The notes: a model not told the origin generated them from the letters alone. A stretch of DNA of 64,000 bases from Litchfieldella anticariensis FP35 = DSM 16096 (GCF_000409775.1 NZ_KE332392.1:38410-102409); one strand, 5' to 3'. Counted from the first letter of the stretch, positions 26,293 through 35,724 are shown. A program made the numbers and translations.

Positions 26293-27942
26293 TCAGGCAG
26301 GTTTGCGGCGCAGCTGGCGCAGCTCGCCATTCAGCGCTTTGATGATGGTGTAGCACATCAACAGCATCACGATAGAGAACGGAATCGCCGTCGCCGTCAC
26401 CCCGGCCTGAAGCGCCGACAGGCCGCCGCCGAGAAGCAACACGATGGCGATCAATCCTTCCACCGTTGCCCAGAACATCCGCTGGGGCCTGGGAGCATCG
26501 ATCTTGCCGCCGGCCGTGATGGTATCGATCACCAGGGAGCCGGAATCCGACGAGGTGACGAAGAAAATCAACGCCAGAATGATGCCAAGCGTCGACATCA
26601 GGCCCGTCAGCGGCAGTTCGTTCAGCATGCCGAACAGCGACAGCTCGGGGCTGTAATTGTCGATCACGTGGGCTTTGACCAGGCTGTTGCCGGGGTCGGC
26701 ATAGAGCTGATCGAGCGCGATGCCACCGAAGACGCCCATCCAGATGAAGATGAACAGACTGGGAATCACCAACACACAGATCACGAATTCCCGAATCGTG
26801 CGCCCACGAGACACCCGAGCGATGAACATGCCGACGAACGGTGCCCAGCTGACCCACCAGGCCCAGTAGAAGACTGACCATGCTTGACGATAGGCATCAT
26901 CGTCACGACCGAAGGGGGCCGACAACGGCACGAACTCCGTCACATAGGTCGAGAGCCCCGACCAGAACCCGTTCAGGCCCACCAGCGTAGGGCCGGCGAA
27001 CAGTACGAAGAAGAAGAACAACACGGCCAGGATCATATTGATCTCGGAGAGCTTTTTCACGCCGCCCTCGAGGCCACGCCAGACCGACACCAGTGCCACT
27101 GCCGTTACCAGCAGGATAACGATGACCTGAAAGGTGGTGCTGATCTCCAGACCAAAGACGAAATTCATCCCTGCATTGGCCTGCTGTGCCCCGAGTCCAA
27201 GCGCCGTGGCCAGTCCAAACAAGGTGGAAAACACCGCCAGGATGTCGATCACATGCCCCCACCAACCCCAGACACGATCGCCGAGGATCGGGAAAAACGC
27301 CGAACGAATGGAGAATGGCAGGCCCTTGTTATAGGAAAAAATGGCCAGAGCCAACGCCATGACCACATAGACGGCCCAACCATGTATGCCCCAATGGAGA
27401 AAGGTGCCGGCAAGGCCCAGGGCAGTTGCTTCAGGAATGGCCTCCGGGTTCAGTTCACCATCAGCCCCGAAAGGAGAAGCAATGCCCAATGGCAAGGAGA
27501 CGTTGGCATGATAGACCGGCTCCAGCACACTGAAGAACAACAGTCCGATACCGATGCCAGCGGTGAACAGCATCGCAAACCAGGACAGGTAACTGTGCTC
27601 CGGTCGGGCATTGGGCCCCCCCAGCCTGACCGACCCATAGGGCAGGACGACGAGCGCTATACAGAACAGGATGAAGAAATCCACCACGATCATGAAATAC
27701 CAGTCCAGCGTCCCGGTAGAGAAACCGACAATGGACTGGAAAAGGCTCCCCGCTCTCTCCGGAAACAACAGGGTGAGAACTATGAAGACGATCGAAGCGA
27801 GCGCCGATACGATAAAGACTCGATTGTGTATGTCGAAGCCGATAGGCCCCAGTCGACCTTTGACATTGTCTTGGCCAACGATGTAATCCGTTTGCATGTC
27901 GCTAGTCATGGGAGGCGACACCGGGTCGCTCGGAATGTTCAT
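26293..27942 (-). CDS. BCCT-family transporter (betaine/choline/carnitine type)
   Basis: A 549-residue sodium- or proton-coupled symporter with about 12 membrane helices. The family core is visible: GWAVYVVMALALAIFSYNKG, then the signature FVGMFIARVSRGRTIREF at about residues 375-392 and FFVTSSDSGSLVIDTI. The N-terminus is a 40-residue hydrophilic tail, and the C-terminus is short, so it lacks the long osmosensory tail of BetT and BetP. It lies 130 bp downstream of sulP-betC on the same strand, which makes choline-O-sulfate, choline or betaine the likely cargo. RBS AAGGAG. Confidence 0.88.
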   Translation of the reverse strand: MNIPSDPVSPPMTSDMQTDYIVGQDNVKGRLGPIGFDIHNRVFIVSALASIVFIVLTLLFPERAGSLFQSIVGFSTGTLDWYFMIVVDFFILFCIALVVLPYGSVRLGGPNARPEHSYLSWFAMLFTAGIGIGLLFFSVLEPVYHANVSLPLGIASPFGADGELNPEAIPEATALGLAGTFLHWGIHGWAVYVVMALALAIFSYNKGLPFSIRSAFFPILGDRVWGWWGHVIDILAVFSTLFGLATALGLGAQQANAGMNFVFGLEISTTFQVIVILLVTAVALVSVWRGLEGGVKKLSEINMILAVLFFFFVLFAGPTLVGLNGFWSGLSTYVTEFVPLSAPFGRDDDAYRQAWSVFYWAWWVSWAPFVGMFIARVSRGRTIREFVICVLVIPSLFIFIWMGVFGGIALDQLYADPGNSLVKAHVIDNYSPELSLFGMLNELPLTGLMSTLGIILALIFFVTSSDSGSLVIDTITAGGKIDAPRPQRMFWATVEGLIAIVLLLGGGLSALQAGVTATAIPFSIVMLLMCYTIIKALNGELRQLRRKPA

Positions 27943-28072
27943 GAGTACTTCTCCTTATTATAATACGATGTAGAACTTAAGGTTGTTGTCATAAGCCCAC
28001 ACTGTTGGAGTCATGGAATAACGGCAGTACTTTTCTCGTGTTTGAATTGTCTGTGTGTCATGGGGTTTCCTC

Positions 28073-29722
28073 TCATATTGTTATTGCTATTGGCTTGTCA
28101 TGGTGGTGGTCGTTGTCGACGAGGCCCGCCCGTTGCAAGCGAGCCATGACGTCAGGCTTTGTCCAGGCCAGGTACAGTTTTCCGCCTCGGGCATGGCAAA
28201 GGCGTGCTTGGCGCTGGAGTAGATGGATGCCGCTCAGGTCGATGAAGTTGATGCCCGCCGCCAGAACCACCAGGGTTGGTTGGTCGAAACGTTCGAGCCG
28301 TCGGGAGACCGATTCGCAGGCACCGAAGAACAGCGATCCGTCGATTCTGACTACATTACAGCATGGCTCCTCCACGGCTTGCTGGATGGTTTGTGGAGCT
28401 TGTGACAGCGTGCATTCGACCACCGGCGGCCGGGTGGTGCGGCGCAGGTAGAGTGCCAACGAGGCCAGCACGCCGAAGTAGATGGCGATTTCCAAGGCCA
28501 GCAGCAGGGTGCTGAAGAAAGTGATCAATAGCACCGCCGCTTCCGAGCGGCTGATAGCCAGTGCCTCGCGAATGCTATGCCGATCGACCAGCTTGGCGGC
28601 GATCAGCAACAGCTGGCCGGCCAGGGCGGGCATCGGTATGTGGTGCAGCAGTGGTGCTGCGAGCAGCACGATCGGGATCAGGAACAGCGCGGATAATACC
28701 GCTGCCAGTGGCGAACAGGCTCCTGCACTGGCGTTGAGTCCCGCGCGGGTGAGCGACCCCGACGAGACATACCCGGAGAAGAAGGCGCCGCCGAGATTGG
28801 ACAGCCCCTGGCCGATGAACTCCTGGTTATTATTCAGCCGCTCGCCCGAGCGCGCAGCGAAGGCCCGTGCGATCGCTGCGGTTTGGACCAATCCCAGAAG
28901 CCCCAGGGCGATGGCGCCAGGTGTCAGTAAGCGCAGGGTATCGAGGGAAAGGTCTGGCGCCGAGAGCGGGGGCAGGCCGGCCGGCACCTCAGCAATGCGC
29001 AGGATCTCGACTCGCTGCGGATCGAGCCAGGCGGCCAGCAGCGAGGCGGTCACGAGCGACAGCAGCATGCCCGGCCAGCGTGGCAGCCAGCGTTGGAACG
29101 CCAGACAAGCGGCGAGTGTGAACCCGGCGATCAGCACGGCATCGGGGCGGATGTCGCCGAGCCGTGCGAACAGCTGGGGCCAGACATCGAGAAAGCCGCT
29201 GCTCCCCAGGGGGGCTAGCCCCAGTGCATAGGGTAGCTGGCTGGTGGCGATGATCAGTGCGGCACCGGCGGTGAAACCCGTCACCACCGAATGCGAGACG
29301 AGATCGACCAGCACTCCCAGTCGTGCCAGGCCCAGCAACAGCTGGAAGGCGCCGGCAAGAAAGGTCAGCGTCAGCACCAGGGTGATGAACTCACTGCTTC
29401 CCGCCTCGGCGAAGGGGCGGAGGGTGGCGAACAGCGCGATCGACAGTGCCGCCGTCGGCCCGCAGACCATCTGCCGTGAAGAACCAAACAACGCAGCCAG
29501 AATGGCCGGGACGATGGCAGTGTACAGGCCATACTCCGGGGGTAGCCCGGCTAGCAAGGCATAGGCTACCCCTTGAGGCACGACCAGCACCGCACCAGTC
29601 AAGCCGGCGATGGCATCGGCACGCAGCGAACGCGAGGTCTGCTGCGGCAGCCAGCCGAGAAACGGCAACCAACGCTGTAGCCTGGCCGGTTGCCGGCGGA
29701 GGTCGGTCGGCGACGTCATCAT
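28073..29722 (-). CDS. SulP-family anion permease with STAS domain
   Basis: A 549-residue inner-membrane anion transporter. The N-terminal signature region is VVPQGVAYALLAGLPPEYGLYTAIVPAI, followed by about 10-12 helices and a cytoplasmic STAS domain from about residue 430 (VVRIDGSLFFGACESV, then INFIDLSGIHLL). SulP proteins move sulfate, bicarbonate or dicarboxylates. Its ATG overlaps the betC stop (ATGA), so it is tightly coupled to choline-sulfatase. It may carry choline-sulfate in, or deal with the sulfate released by hydrolysis. Confidence 0.88.
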   Translation of the reverse strand: MMTSPTDLRRQPARLQRWLPFLGWLPQQTSRSLRADAIAGLTGAVLVVPQGVAYALLAGLPPEYGLYTAIVPAILAALFGSSRQMVCGPTAALSIALFATLRPFAEAGSSEFITLVLTLTFLAGAFQLLLGLARLGVLVDLVSHSVVTGFTAGAALIIATSQLPYALGLAPLGSSGFLDVWPQLFARLGDIRPDAVLIAGFTLAACLAFQRWLPRWPGMLLSLVTASLLAAWLDPQRVEILRIAEVPAGLPPLSAPDLSLDTLRLLTPGAIALGLLGLVQTAAIARAFAARSGERLNNNQEFIGQGLSNLGGAFFSGYVSSGSLTRAGLNASAGACSPLAAVLSALFLIPIVLLAAPLLHHIPMPALAGQLLLIAAKLVDRHSIREALAISRSEAAVLLITFFSTLLLALEIAIYFGVLASLALYLRRTTRPPVVECTLSQAPQTIQQAVEEPCCNVVRIDGSLFFGACESVSRRLERFDQPTLVVLAAGINFIDLSGIHLLQRQARLCHARGGKLYLAWTKPDVMARLQRAGLVDNDHHHDKPIAITI

Positions 29723-31266
29723 GGCTGATCAGAAGAGACTACCGGGAAGCGTGCACGCCGCTCGAGATCGTCCAGGTCGATGGTGTTGCGCATGTATTGC
29801 GTGCTGGCATCGAATGCTGGCTGGTGATCCCAGGGGGTGACCTTGCCCTGCATGAGCGCGCGTGAGACCAGCTTGCGGCGTCGCTGGCTGGCAATCACCT
29901 CGTCATGCAGTCGTTCATAGTCCCAGCGGCTCGCGACCTCGTTGCGGAACTGCTTGCACAGATCCAGGTGCGCCGGGTCCTCGGCCAGGTTGTTGAGTTC
30001 CAATGGATCGGCCTCGAGGTCGAACAACTGGTCCGGGTCCGGTGCCGTGTGGACGAACTTGTAGCGTCCACGGCGAATCATCAGCAGCGGCGCTATGGCG
30101 CCTTCACCAAGGTATTCGCCAATCACTTCGTCGTGGCCACCGTTGCCGGTCAGATGCGGTAACAGGCTGCGACCGTCGACGGGCACCGCATATTCTGGAG
30201 CCTTGCCGTCATGGGCGATCTCGGCAAACGTGGGTAGCAGATCCATGGTCGATACCGATTCGCTGACCCGCCCTGGTGCGAAGTGCCCCGGCGCACGGAT
30301 GATCATCGGCACGCGTGCCGAGTCCTCAAACCAGCTCATCTTGTACCAGAGGCCACGTTCTCCCAGCATGTCGCCGTGGTCGCCGGAGAATACGATGATG
30401 GTGTCTTCGTCGAGCCCGGTTTCTTTCAAGGCCTTCAGCACGGAGCCGATCTGATCGTCGACATAGCTGATCGCCCCGTAATAGGCATGGCGTGCGTTGC
30501 GAATCTGCTCGTCACTGACGGTGTCCTCGTCGAGCTGATAGACATGGCGCAGGCGCTTGGAATGTGGGTCCATCAGCTCGCGTGAGTAGGGCACACGAGG
30601 CATATCGATGTCGTCGTGGTCGTAGCGATCCCAGTACTCCTGCGGGATGGTGTAGGGATCGTGGGGATGAGTCAGCGATACGGTCAGGCAGAAGGGACGC
30701 TGCTCGCCATTGCGTGCCGGGTTGTTACGAACATAGTCGTAAAGAAAGCGCTTGGCACGGAAGGCGACCTCGTCGTCGAAGTCGAGCTGGTTGGAGCGCA
30801 CGCAGGGGCCAGCCTGGGTGACCGAGGACATGTTGTGGTAGTAGGTTGGTCGGGTTTCGAAGTTCTCCCAGTCGACGAACCAGCCATAGTCGGCCGGATA
30901 GATGTCGGTCGTCAGGCGTTCCTCGAAGCCATGGAGTTGATCCGGACCGCAGAAGTGCATCTTGCCGGACAATGCGGTGTAGTAGCCGGCGTCGCGCAGG
31001 TAATGGGCGAAGGTCGGAGTGTCGGCGGAAAAGTCGGCGGCGTTGTCGTAGCCACCGATGCGCGATGGTAGCTGGCCGGCCATCAATGTGAAACGTGATG
31101 GCGCGCACAGTGGGCTGTTGCAATATGCCGAATCGAAGACCACGCCTTCCGCGGCCAGGCGTGACAGGTGCGGCGTCTTGACCAGCGGGTGACCGTAGAT
31201 GGGCAGGGCCGACGCCGTCATCTGATCGGCCATCAGGAACAGGATGTTAGGTTGCTTGCGCGACAT
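29719..31266 (-). CDS. betC: Choline-sulfatase
   Basis: A 515-residue type I sulfatase hydrolysing choline-O-sulfate to choline and sulfate in the cytoplasm. It begins KQPNILFLMADQ with the metal-binding Asp. Cys54 in CAPSR is the residue converted to formylglycine, and the second metal site is FSGDHGDMLGERGLWYK. The C-terminal choline-sulfatase domain (CKQFRNEVASRWDYERLHDEV) supports BetC over other sulfatases. ATG 31266 is the homology start; 72 upstream codons are open but unconserved. It heads a betC-sulP unit and is divergent from a LysR gene. The choline product would feed glycine betaine synthesis (betA/betB not in the window). Confidence 0.92.
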   Translation of the reverse strand: MSRKQPNILFLMADQMTASALPIYGHPLVKTPHLSRLAAEGVVFDSAYCNSPLCAPSRFTLMAGQLPSRIGGYDNAADFSADTPTFAHYLRDAGYYTALSGKMHFCGPDQLHGFEERLTTDIYPADYGWFVDWENFETRPTYYHNMSSVTQAGPCVRSNQLDFDDEVAFRAKRFLYDYVRNNPARNGEQRPFCLTVSLTHPHDPYTIPQEYWDRYDHDDIDMPRVPYSRELMDPHSKRLRHVYQLDEDTVSDEQIRNARHAYYGAISYVDDQIGSVLKALKETGLDEDTIIVFSGDHGDMLGERGLWYKMSWFEDSARVPMIIRAPGHFAPGRVSESVSTMDLLPTFAEIAHDGKAPEYAVPVDGRSLLPHLTGNGGHDEVIGEYLGEGAIAPLLMIRRGRYKFVHTAPDPDQLFDLEADPLELNNLAEDPAHLDLCKQFRNEVASRWDYERLHDEVIASQRRRKLVSRALMQGKVTPWDHQPAFDASTQYMRNTIDLDDLERRARFPVVSSDQP

Positions 31267-31405
31267 GGGGCCTCCTCTTGTTGTAGAAGCGAGCTGTAAT
31301 TGCGGGTGCTCGAACCGCGTCTTGACTGGCTGTCGCAACAGTCTCTCTGCTAATCTCAAGGTCTGTAAACTCGGTAAATTTTTATGGGAGGCATTAGTCA
31401 AGCTA

Positions 31406-32323
31406 ATGTCGTGGATAGCTAGGGCGGCGTCGCCCAACAGTTTGCGGGTGTTCGAGGCGGCGGCTCGGCATCTGAGTTTCACTGCCGCGGCACGCGAACT
31501 GCGCTCGACGCAGTCGGCCGTCAGCCAGCAGATACGTACCTTGGAAGAGAATCTCGGCTTGCCGTTGTTCGAGCGTATTTACCGTGGGGTGCAGTTGACC
31601 GAGGCGGGGCAGGCGCTTTTCGTCGGTGTGCAGGAAGGCTTTGCGACCATCGATCGCACGATCGACCGTCTCCAGCATCGGCATCGCCATCCGCACGTGA
31701 ACATTCTCACCGACTTTTCGTTCGCGGCTTACTGGCTGATGCCGCGGCTGCCGCGCTTCCGTGAACAGCATCCGCATATCGACGTGCGCATCGTGACCAA
31801 TCAGGGCGTTCTCGATTGGCGTACTCAGGAAGTGGACATCGCCATCCTGTTTTGCGATGAGCGGACTTTGGCGAGTGGGGTGCCACAGTTGTTCCAGGAA
31901 GAGGTCTTACCGGTCTGCAGTCCGGGCTTCCTGCAGCAGCATGGGCCGCTCGAAAATCTCGAAACACTCAGCGAGGCGCCACTTTTGACATTGACCGCCG
32001 AGCAGGGACAGAGCTGGCTGGACTGGCCGAGCTACTTCGAGCAACTGGCGGGCACCGGCTATCTGGGTTCGTCGGAACTGACGTTCAATAACTATACGTT
32101 GCTGATCCAGGCAGCGATCGCCGGTCAGGGTGTCGGAATGGGATGGCGAGGACTGATCGACGATATGCTCGACAGCGGGATGCTGGTCGGTTTGCAAGAC
32201 CTCCGTCTGTGCACGCCGCGTGGCTACGGATTGATCGATGCCCGGCCGGATTCCCCTGGCGAAGCGAAACGGGCTTTTCAGGAATGGGTACTGGCCTGTG
32301 CGGAGGGGATGAGGGTCGAGTGA
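31406..32323 (+). CDS. LysR-family regulator, probable choline-sulfate activator
   Basis: A 305-residue LysR protein with an N-terminal HTH (LSFTAAARELRSTQSAVSQQI) and an effector domain. It resembles the choline-sulfate utilisation regulators usually encoded beside betC, and is divergent from betC with 139 bp between. I therefore infer control of betC-sulP and perhaps the BCCT gene. ATG 31406 is preferred; GGGAGG lies 14 nt upstream, slightly far, and the frame remains open to 31244. Confidence 0.84.
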   Translation: MSWIARAASPNSLRVFEAAARHLSFTAAARELRSTQSAVSQQIRTLEENLGLPLFERIYRGVQLTEAGQALFVGVQEGFATIDRTIDRLQHRHRHPHVNILTDFSFAAYWLMPRLPRFREQHPHIDVRIVTNQGVLDWRTQEVDIAILFCDERTLASGVPQLFQEEVLPVCSPGFLQQHGPLENLETLSEAPLLTLTAEQGQSWLDWPSYFEQLAGTGYLGSSELTFNNYTLLIQAAIAGQGVGMGWRGLIDDMLDSGMLVGLQDLRLCTPRGYGLIDARPDSPGEAKRAFQEWVLACAEGMRVE

Positions 32324-32341
32324 CCCCCATCCAGCATGCGG

Positions 32342-32593
32342 TCAAATACCCAGAATTCCCTTGGCATCGTTCAGTGTCTCCACGGATTGGTCATGCTCGC
32401 CATCGTTGTGATATTGCTCACCTTGCTGGCGTAGTTCGCGAACCTTCTCGAGCTGACCCTCGTCGAGTTCGGCAACCACGGCTTCATCGGCCAGTGCCTC
32501 GTCGATTTCCCCCATCAACGAGGGGCACATGTGGGCCCAGGCCGGTGACATGAACAGCATGAGCGCAAGTGCGGCAAACAGTTTTTTGATCAT
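32342..32593 (-). CDS. Small secreted protein, unknown function
   Basis: An 83-residue protein with a clear signal peptide (MIKKLFAALALMLFMSPAWA, cleavage after residue 20). The mature part is an acidic, mostly helical 63-residue peptide beginning HMCPSLMGEIDEAL. One Cys and no metal motif are visible, apart from His at the mature N-terminus. GGGAGGA precedes ATG 32593, so expression is likely. It converges with the LysR gene with 18 bp between. Related proteins appear in halophilic gammaproteobacteria as hypothetical proteins, to my recollection; I assign no function. Confidence 0.7.
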   Translation of the reverse strand: MIKKLFAALALMLFMSPAWAHMCPSLMGEIDEALADEAVVAELDEGQLEKVRELRQQGEQYHNDGEHDQSVETLNDAKGILGI

Positions 32594-32856
32594 TTTCCAT
32601 CCTCCCTGCGGTGGTAGTAGGACGTTCGATCCCAAGCACATTGACTCACTGGCCATATCGCCGTCGCATTGATGAGGCGATGGCTCAGGCAGCGTCCAAC
32701 CCGCTGAAGTATAGTTCCAAGTAGAGAAAACGGCTTTTGCCGTGCTCTCATCGTTACGCCGATCGATCGACTCATGTCGGCTTGGCGTCTTGGCCGAACT
32801 CTGGGACGATTCCTATTCCTAAATATAATGATTGGCTGGCGAGGAGCGAATTACCG

Positions 32857-33960
32857 ATGCCTGATGCACGCCGCTTCATTGAATTGCCAGGCCCTGTGCG
32901 CATGTATCGTGGTGGCGAACTGCCATCCGTGACCATTGCCTATGAGACCTGGGGCGAGCTTCGCGGCCAGGGCGACAACGCGCTGCTACTGTTCACTGGA
33001 TTGTCGCCCAGCGCACACGCGGCGTCCTCGATGGCTGATCCATCACCTGGCTGGTGGGAATATATGATCGGGCCGGGCAAGCCCATCGACACCGAGCGGT
33101 TCTTCGTCATTGCCATCAACTCGCTCGGCAGTTGCTTCGGTTCCACCGGCCCTGCTTCGATCAATCCGGCTACCGGGCAACCCTATCGACTCGACTTCCC
33201 CAAGCTTTCGGTGGAGGACATCGTGGCGGCCGCACGCGGCGCGTGCCGTGCCCTTGGCATCGACCATGTACACACCGTGGCCGGCGCTTCGCTAGGCGGT
33301 ATGGACGCGCTCGCCTACGCCGTCATGTATCCAGGCACCTACCGCGACATCATCAGTATCTCGGCGGCTGCCCATGCGACCCCGTTCACCATTGCCCTGC
33401 GCTCCATTCAACGCGAGGCGGTACGTGCCGACCCGGCCTGGGCCGGTGGCAACTACGCACCGGGCGAGGGCCCGAAAGATGGCATGCGTGTGGCACGCCA
33501 ACTCGGCATTCTCACTTACCGTTCCGCCGAGGAGTGGTTACAGCGCTTCGATCGTGAACGACTCGAAGGCTCAGACGACAGCGCGAACCCGTTCGCGATG
33601 GCGTTCCAGGTACAGTCCTATATGGAGGCGAACGCACGTAAATTCGCCGACAGGTTCGATGCCAACTGCTATCTCTATCTGTCGCAGGCAATGGATCTGT
33701 TCGACATGGCCGAGCACGGCGACGGCTCGCTGGAGGCCGCTGTCCGACGAATCGATGCGAAGCGTGCGCTGGTTGCCGGTGTGACGACCGACTGGCTGTT
33801 CCCGCTGTGGCAGCAGCGGCAGGTCGCCGAATTGCTGGAGCATGCCGGGGTAGCCGTCAGCTACCACGAACTCGGCTCGATTCAGGGGCATGATGCCTTC
33901 CTGGTCGATAGCGAACGCTTCGCGCCGATGGTGGCGGAGTTTCTAGCGCATAGTTCCTGA
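32857..33960 (+). CDS. metX: Homoserine O-acyltransferase family (MetX-like) protein
   Basis: A 367-residue alpha/beta-hydrolase-fold acyltransferase. Nucleophile elbow GASLGGMD puts the catalytic Ser at residue 145; the acid is in TTDWLFP and the His in GHDAFLVD. The oxyanion region LLFTGLSPSAHA and INSLGSCFGSTGP match MetX, which acylates homoserine in methionine synthesis. GASLGG replaces the GGSLGG of many MetX proteins, and the first 40 or so residues are short, so a related acyltransferase or hydrolase is possible. No metW follows, unlike the usual metXW pair. ATG 32857 follows GAGGAGC; the 263 bp upstream show a GCCAT/ATGGC hairpin but no recognised riboswitch. Confidence 0.78.
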   Translation: MPDARRFIELPGPVRMYRGGELPSVTIAYETWGELRGQGDNALLLFTGLSPSAHAASSMADPSPGWWEYMIGPGKPIDTERFFVIAINSLGSCFGSTGPASINPATGQPYRLDFPKLSVEDIVAAARGACRALGIDHVHTVAGASLGGMDALAYAVMYPGTYRDIISISAAAHATPFTIALRSIQREAVRADPAWAGGNYAPGEGPKDGMRVARQLGILTYRSAEEWLQRFDRERLEGSDDSANPFAMAFQVQSYMEANARKFADRFDANCYLYLSQAMDLFDMAEHGDGSLEAAVRRIDAKRALVAGVTTDWLFPLWQQRQVAELLEHAGVAVSYHELGSIQGHDAFLVDSERFAPMVAEFLAHSS

Positions 33961-33969
33961 ACCCCAAGC

Positions 33970-34371
33970 TCAGCCGATGGCGGCGACTCCTGCCTTGGCG
34001 ATCTGCACGTCCTGATCCGGCTTGACGCCGGAAACGCCCACGGTGCCAGCGACCTGGCCATCGACCAATACCGGCACGCCGCCGGAGAGCATGCCCGAGA
34101 GCGGAGCGGAGAGGAACGCGTTGCGGCCGCCGTTGATCATCTCTTCGAAGGCCTGCGTCTCGCGGGCGCCGAGGGCGGAACTACGTGCCTTCTCGGTGGC
34201 CACGCTTGGGGTCATCGGTGCAGCGCCATCGAGGCGGCGCAGGCCGAGAAGATGGCCGCCATCGTCGGCCACGGCGATGGTCACTGCCCAACCATTGGCC
34301 TCGGCTTCCTGCTGCGCGGCATCGAGGATGGCGTTGACGTCGGCGAGGGTGAGTACGGTTTTGGTTTTCAT
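33970..34371 (-). CDS. glcG: GlcG/HbpS-family protein
   Basis: A 133-residue protein with the GlcG/HbpS fold: ILDAAQQEAEANGWAVTIAV, DDGGHLLGLRRLDGA, then GGVPVLVDGQVAGTVGVSG. It is the last gene of the glc operon, as in Escherichia coli glcDEFG. The molecular role of GlcG is unclear; HbpS relatives bind haem or cobalamin. It is separated from glcF by an 81-bp spacer holding a heptamer repeat. A second GlcG-type protein is encoded at 40324. Confidence 0.85.
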   Translation of the reverse strand: MKTKTVLTLADVNAILDAAQQEAEANGWAVTIAVADDGGHLLGLRRLDGAAPMTPSVATEKARSSALGARETQAFEEMINGGRNAFLSAPLSGMLSGGVPVLVDGQVAGTVGVSGVKPDQDVQIAKAGVAAIG

Positions 34372-34394
34372 TGTGGTGCTCCTTGGTTGATATT

Positions 34395-34457
34395 GGCTTC
34401 GGGCTTCGGGCTTCGGGCTTCGGGCTTCGGGCTTCGGGCTTCGGGCTTCGGGCTACG
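34395..34457. repeat. Heptanucleotide tandem repeat (8 perfect copies of GGCTTCG plus one variant)
   Basis: Eight exact copies of GGCTTCG fill 34395-34450 and a ninth copy reads GGCTACG (34451-34457). The array lies between glcF and glcG on their minus strand, where it reads as CGAAGCC repeats. The glcF stop codon TAG (34453-34455) lies inside the variant ninth copy. A 7-bp unit is prone to copy-number change. Confidence 0.95.
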
Positions 34458-35724
34458 GGCTGCTCGTAGCCCGAGGCTCGTTGCTCGTAGCTGGTGTCAA
34501 TGCCTCATCGACGATTTCGATCCAATGCCTGACGGGCGTTCTACCGGCACCGGCGAGATGGGTCTGACAGCCGATATTGGCGGTGACGATCAATTCTGGA
34601 TCGCCGGCTTCCAGGGCGTCGAGCTTGTTGTCACGCAACTGGGTCGCCAGTTCCGGCTGGGTGATCGAGTAGGTGCCCGCTGAGCCGCAGCATAGATGGG
34701 CATCCTGTACTGGTGTCAGCGAGAACCCTAACTGCGTCAATACAGCTTCCACGGCACCACTGAGCTTCTGGGCATGTTGCAGGGTACAGGGGCAGTGAAA
34801 AGCCAGTCGTTTGCTCTCTTTGATGGCCAGGGCGTCGAGATCCTCGCCGCGTAGGACTTCCACCAGGTCCTTGGCCAGCTCGCTGATGCGCTTGGCCTTT
34901 TCGGCGTAGTCAGGGTCGTCGGCGAGCATTTCGCCGTACTCCTTGACGAAGGCACCGCAGCCGCTGGCGGTTTGCACGATGGCCTCACAGCCGTTCTCCA
35001 CGTGCGGCCACCAGGCATCGATATTGGCGCGCATGCGGGCGCGGCCATCGTTCTGGGCATTCAAGTGATAGTCGATGGCGCCGCAGCAACCGGCTTCCGG
35101 CGCCGGGGTCAGGCCGATGCCCAGCCGGTCGAGCACCCGAGCGGTGGCGGCATTGGTGTTGGGTGACAGACCCGGTTGCACGCAGCCTTCGAGAATCAGC
35201 ATCTGACGGGTGTGGCGCTTACCATCCGGGCGCTTGCCGGCATCCACCGGCGCTAGCGGCATCTTGTCCCTGAGCGTGCCGGGCACCAGCGGTCGGAAGG
35301 TCAGTCCCAGCTTGAGCAGTGCCTGGAAACGCTTGGGGTCGACCAGTGCCTTGCGTAACCCATAGAGCAACGCGCGTTCGCTGGCCTTGCGTGGCACCCG
35401 ACGTTCGATCTCGGCGCGGCCGATGTCGAGCAGCTTGTGGTATTCGACACCGGAGGGACAGGTGGTTTCGCAGTTGCGGCAGGTCAGACAACGATCCAGG
35501 TGCAGTCGGGTCTCCTCGGTGACCTGGTCGTCGTCGTCACGGCTCTCCAGTAGTTCCTTCATCAGGTAGATGCGCCCGCGTGGGCCGTCCCGCTCGTCAC
35601 CCAGTAACTGATAGGTGGGGCAGGTGGCGTTGCAGAACCCGCAGTGCACGCAGGTGCGCAGTACTCGGTCCGCCTCGCGGATGTGCGGCTTCTTGAGGTC
35701 TTCCTCGGTGAAATGGGTCTGCAT
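34453..35724 (-). CDS. glcF: Glycolate oxidase iron-sulfur subunit
   Basis: A 423-residue membrane-associated subunit with two ferredoxin-type clusters: C25-x2-C28-x2-C31-x3-C35 and C80-x2-C83-x2-C86-x3-C90. Two CCG domains follow (GCCGAIDYH, CCGSAGTYS), expected to bind further iron-sulfur. It passes electrons from GlcD/GlcE to the quinone pool. The start is 3 bp after the glcE stop. The last 12 or so residues, rich in Ser, Ala and Thr, are encoded by repetitive GCTACGAGC-type DNA that merges into the heptamer array, so the C-terminus looks repeat-derived. Confidence 0.93.
   Translation of the reverse strand: MQTHFTEEDLKKPHIREADRVLRTCVHCGFCNATCPTYQLLGDERDGPRGRIYLMKELLESRDDDDQVTEETRLHLDRCLTCRNCETTCPSGVEYHKLLDIGRAEIERRVPRKASERALLYGLRKALVDPKRFQALLKLGLTFRPLVPGTLRDKMPLAPVDAGKRPDGKRHTRQMLILEGCVQPGLSPNTNAATARVLDRLGIGLTPAPEAGCCGAIDYHLNAQNDGRARMRANIDAWWPHVENGCEAIVQTASGCGAFVKEYGEMLADDPDYAEKAKRISELAKDLVEVLRGEDLDALAIKESKRLAFHCPCTLQHAQKLSGAVEAVLTQLGFSLTPVQDAHLCCGSAGTYSITQPELATQLRDNKLDALEAGDPELIVTANIGCQTHLAGAGRTPVRHWIEIVDEALTPATSNEPRATSSP

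Noticed and set aside
27957..27962. Minus-strand TATAAT before the BCCT gene as a -10 box
   Set aside because: It is so close to the ATG that the transcript would start after or inside the ribosome-binding site.
26884..27963. 359-codon plus-strand frame over the BCCT gene
   Set aside because: Very hydrophilic translation that is simply the complement of membrane-helix codons.
32594..32856. SAM or other riboswitch before the MetX-like gene
   Set aside because: Only a GCCAT/ATGGC hairpin is visible; none of the conserved cores I know could be matched, and no MetJ-type AGACGTCT box is seen.
34395..34457. Repeat array as a CRISPR
   Set aside because: Units are 7 bp, contiguous and without spacers; no cas genes.
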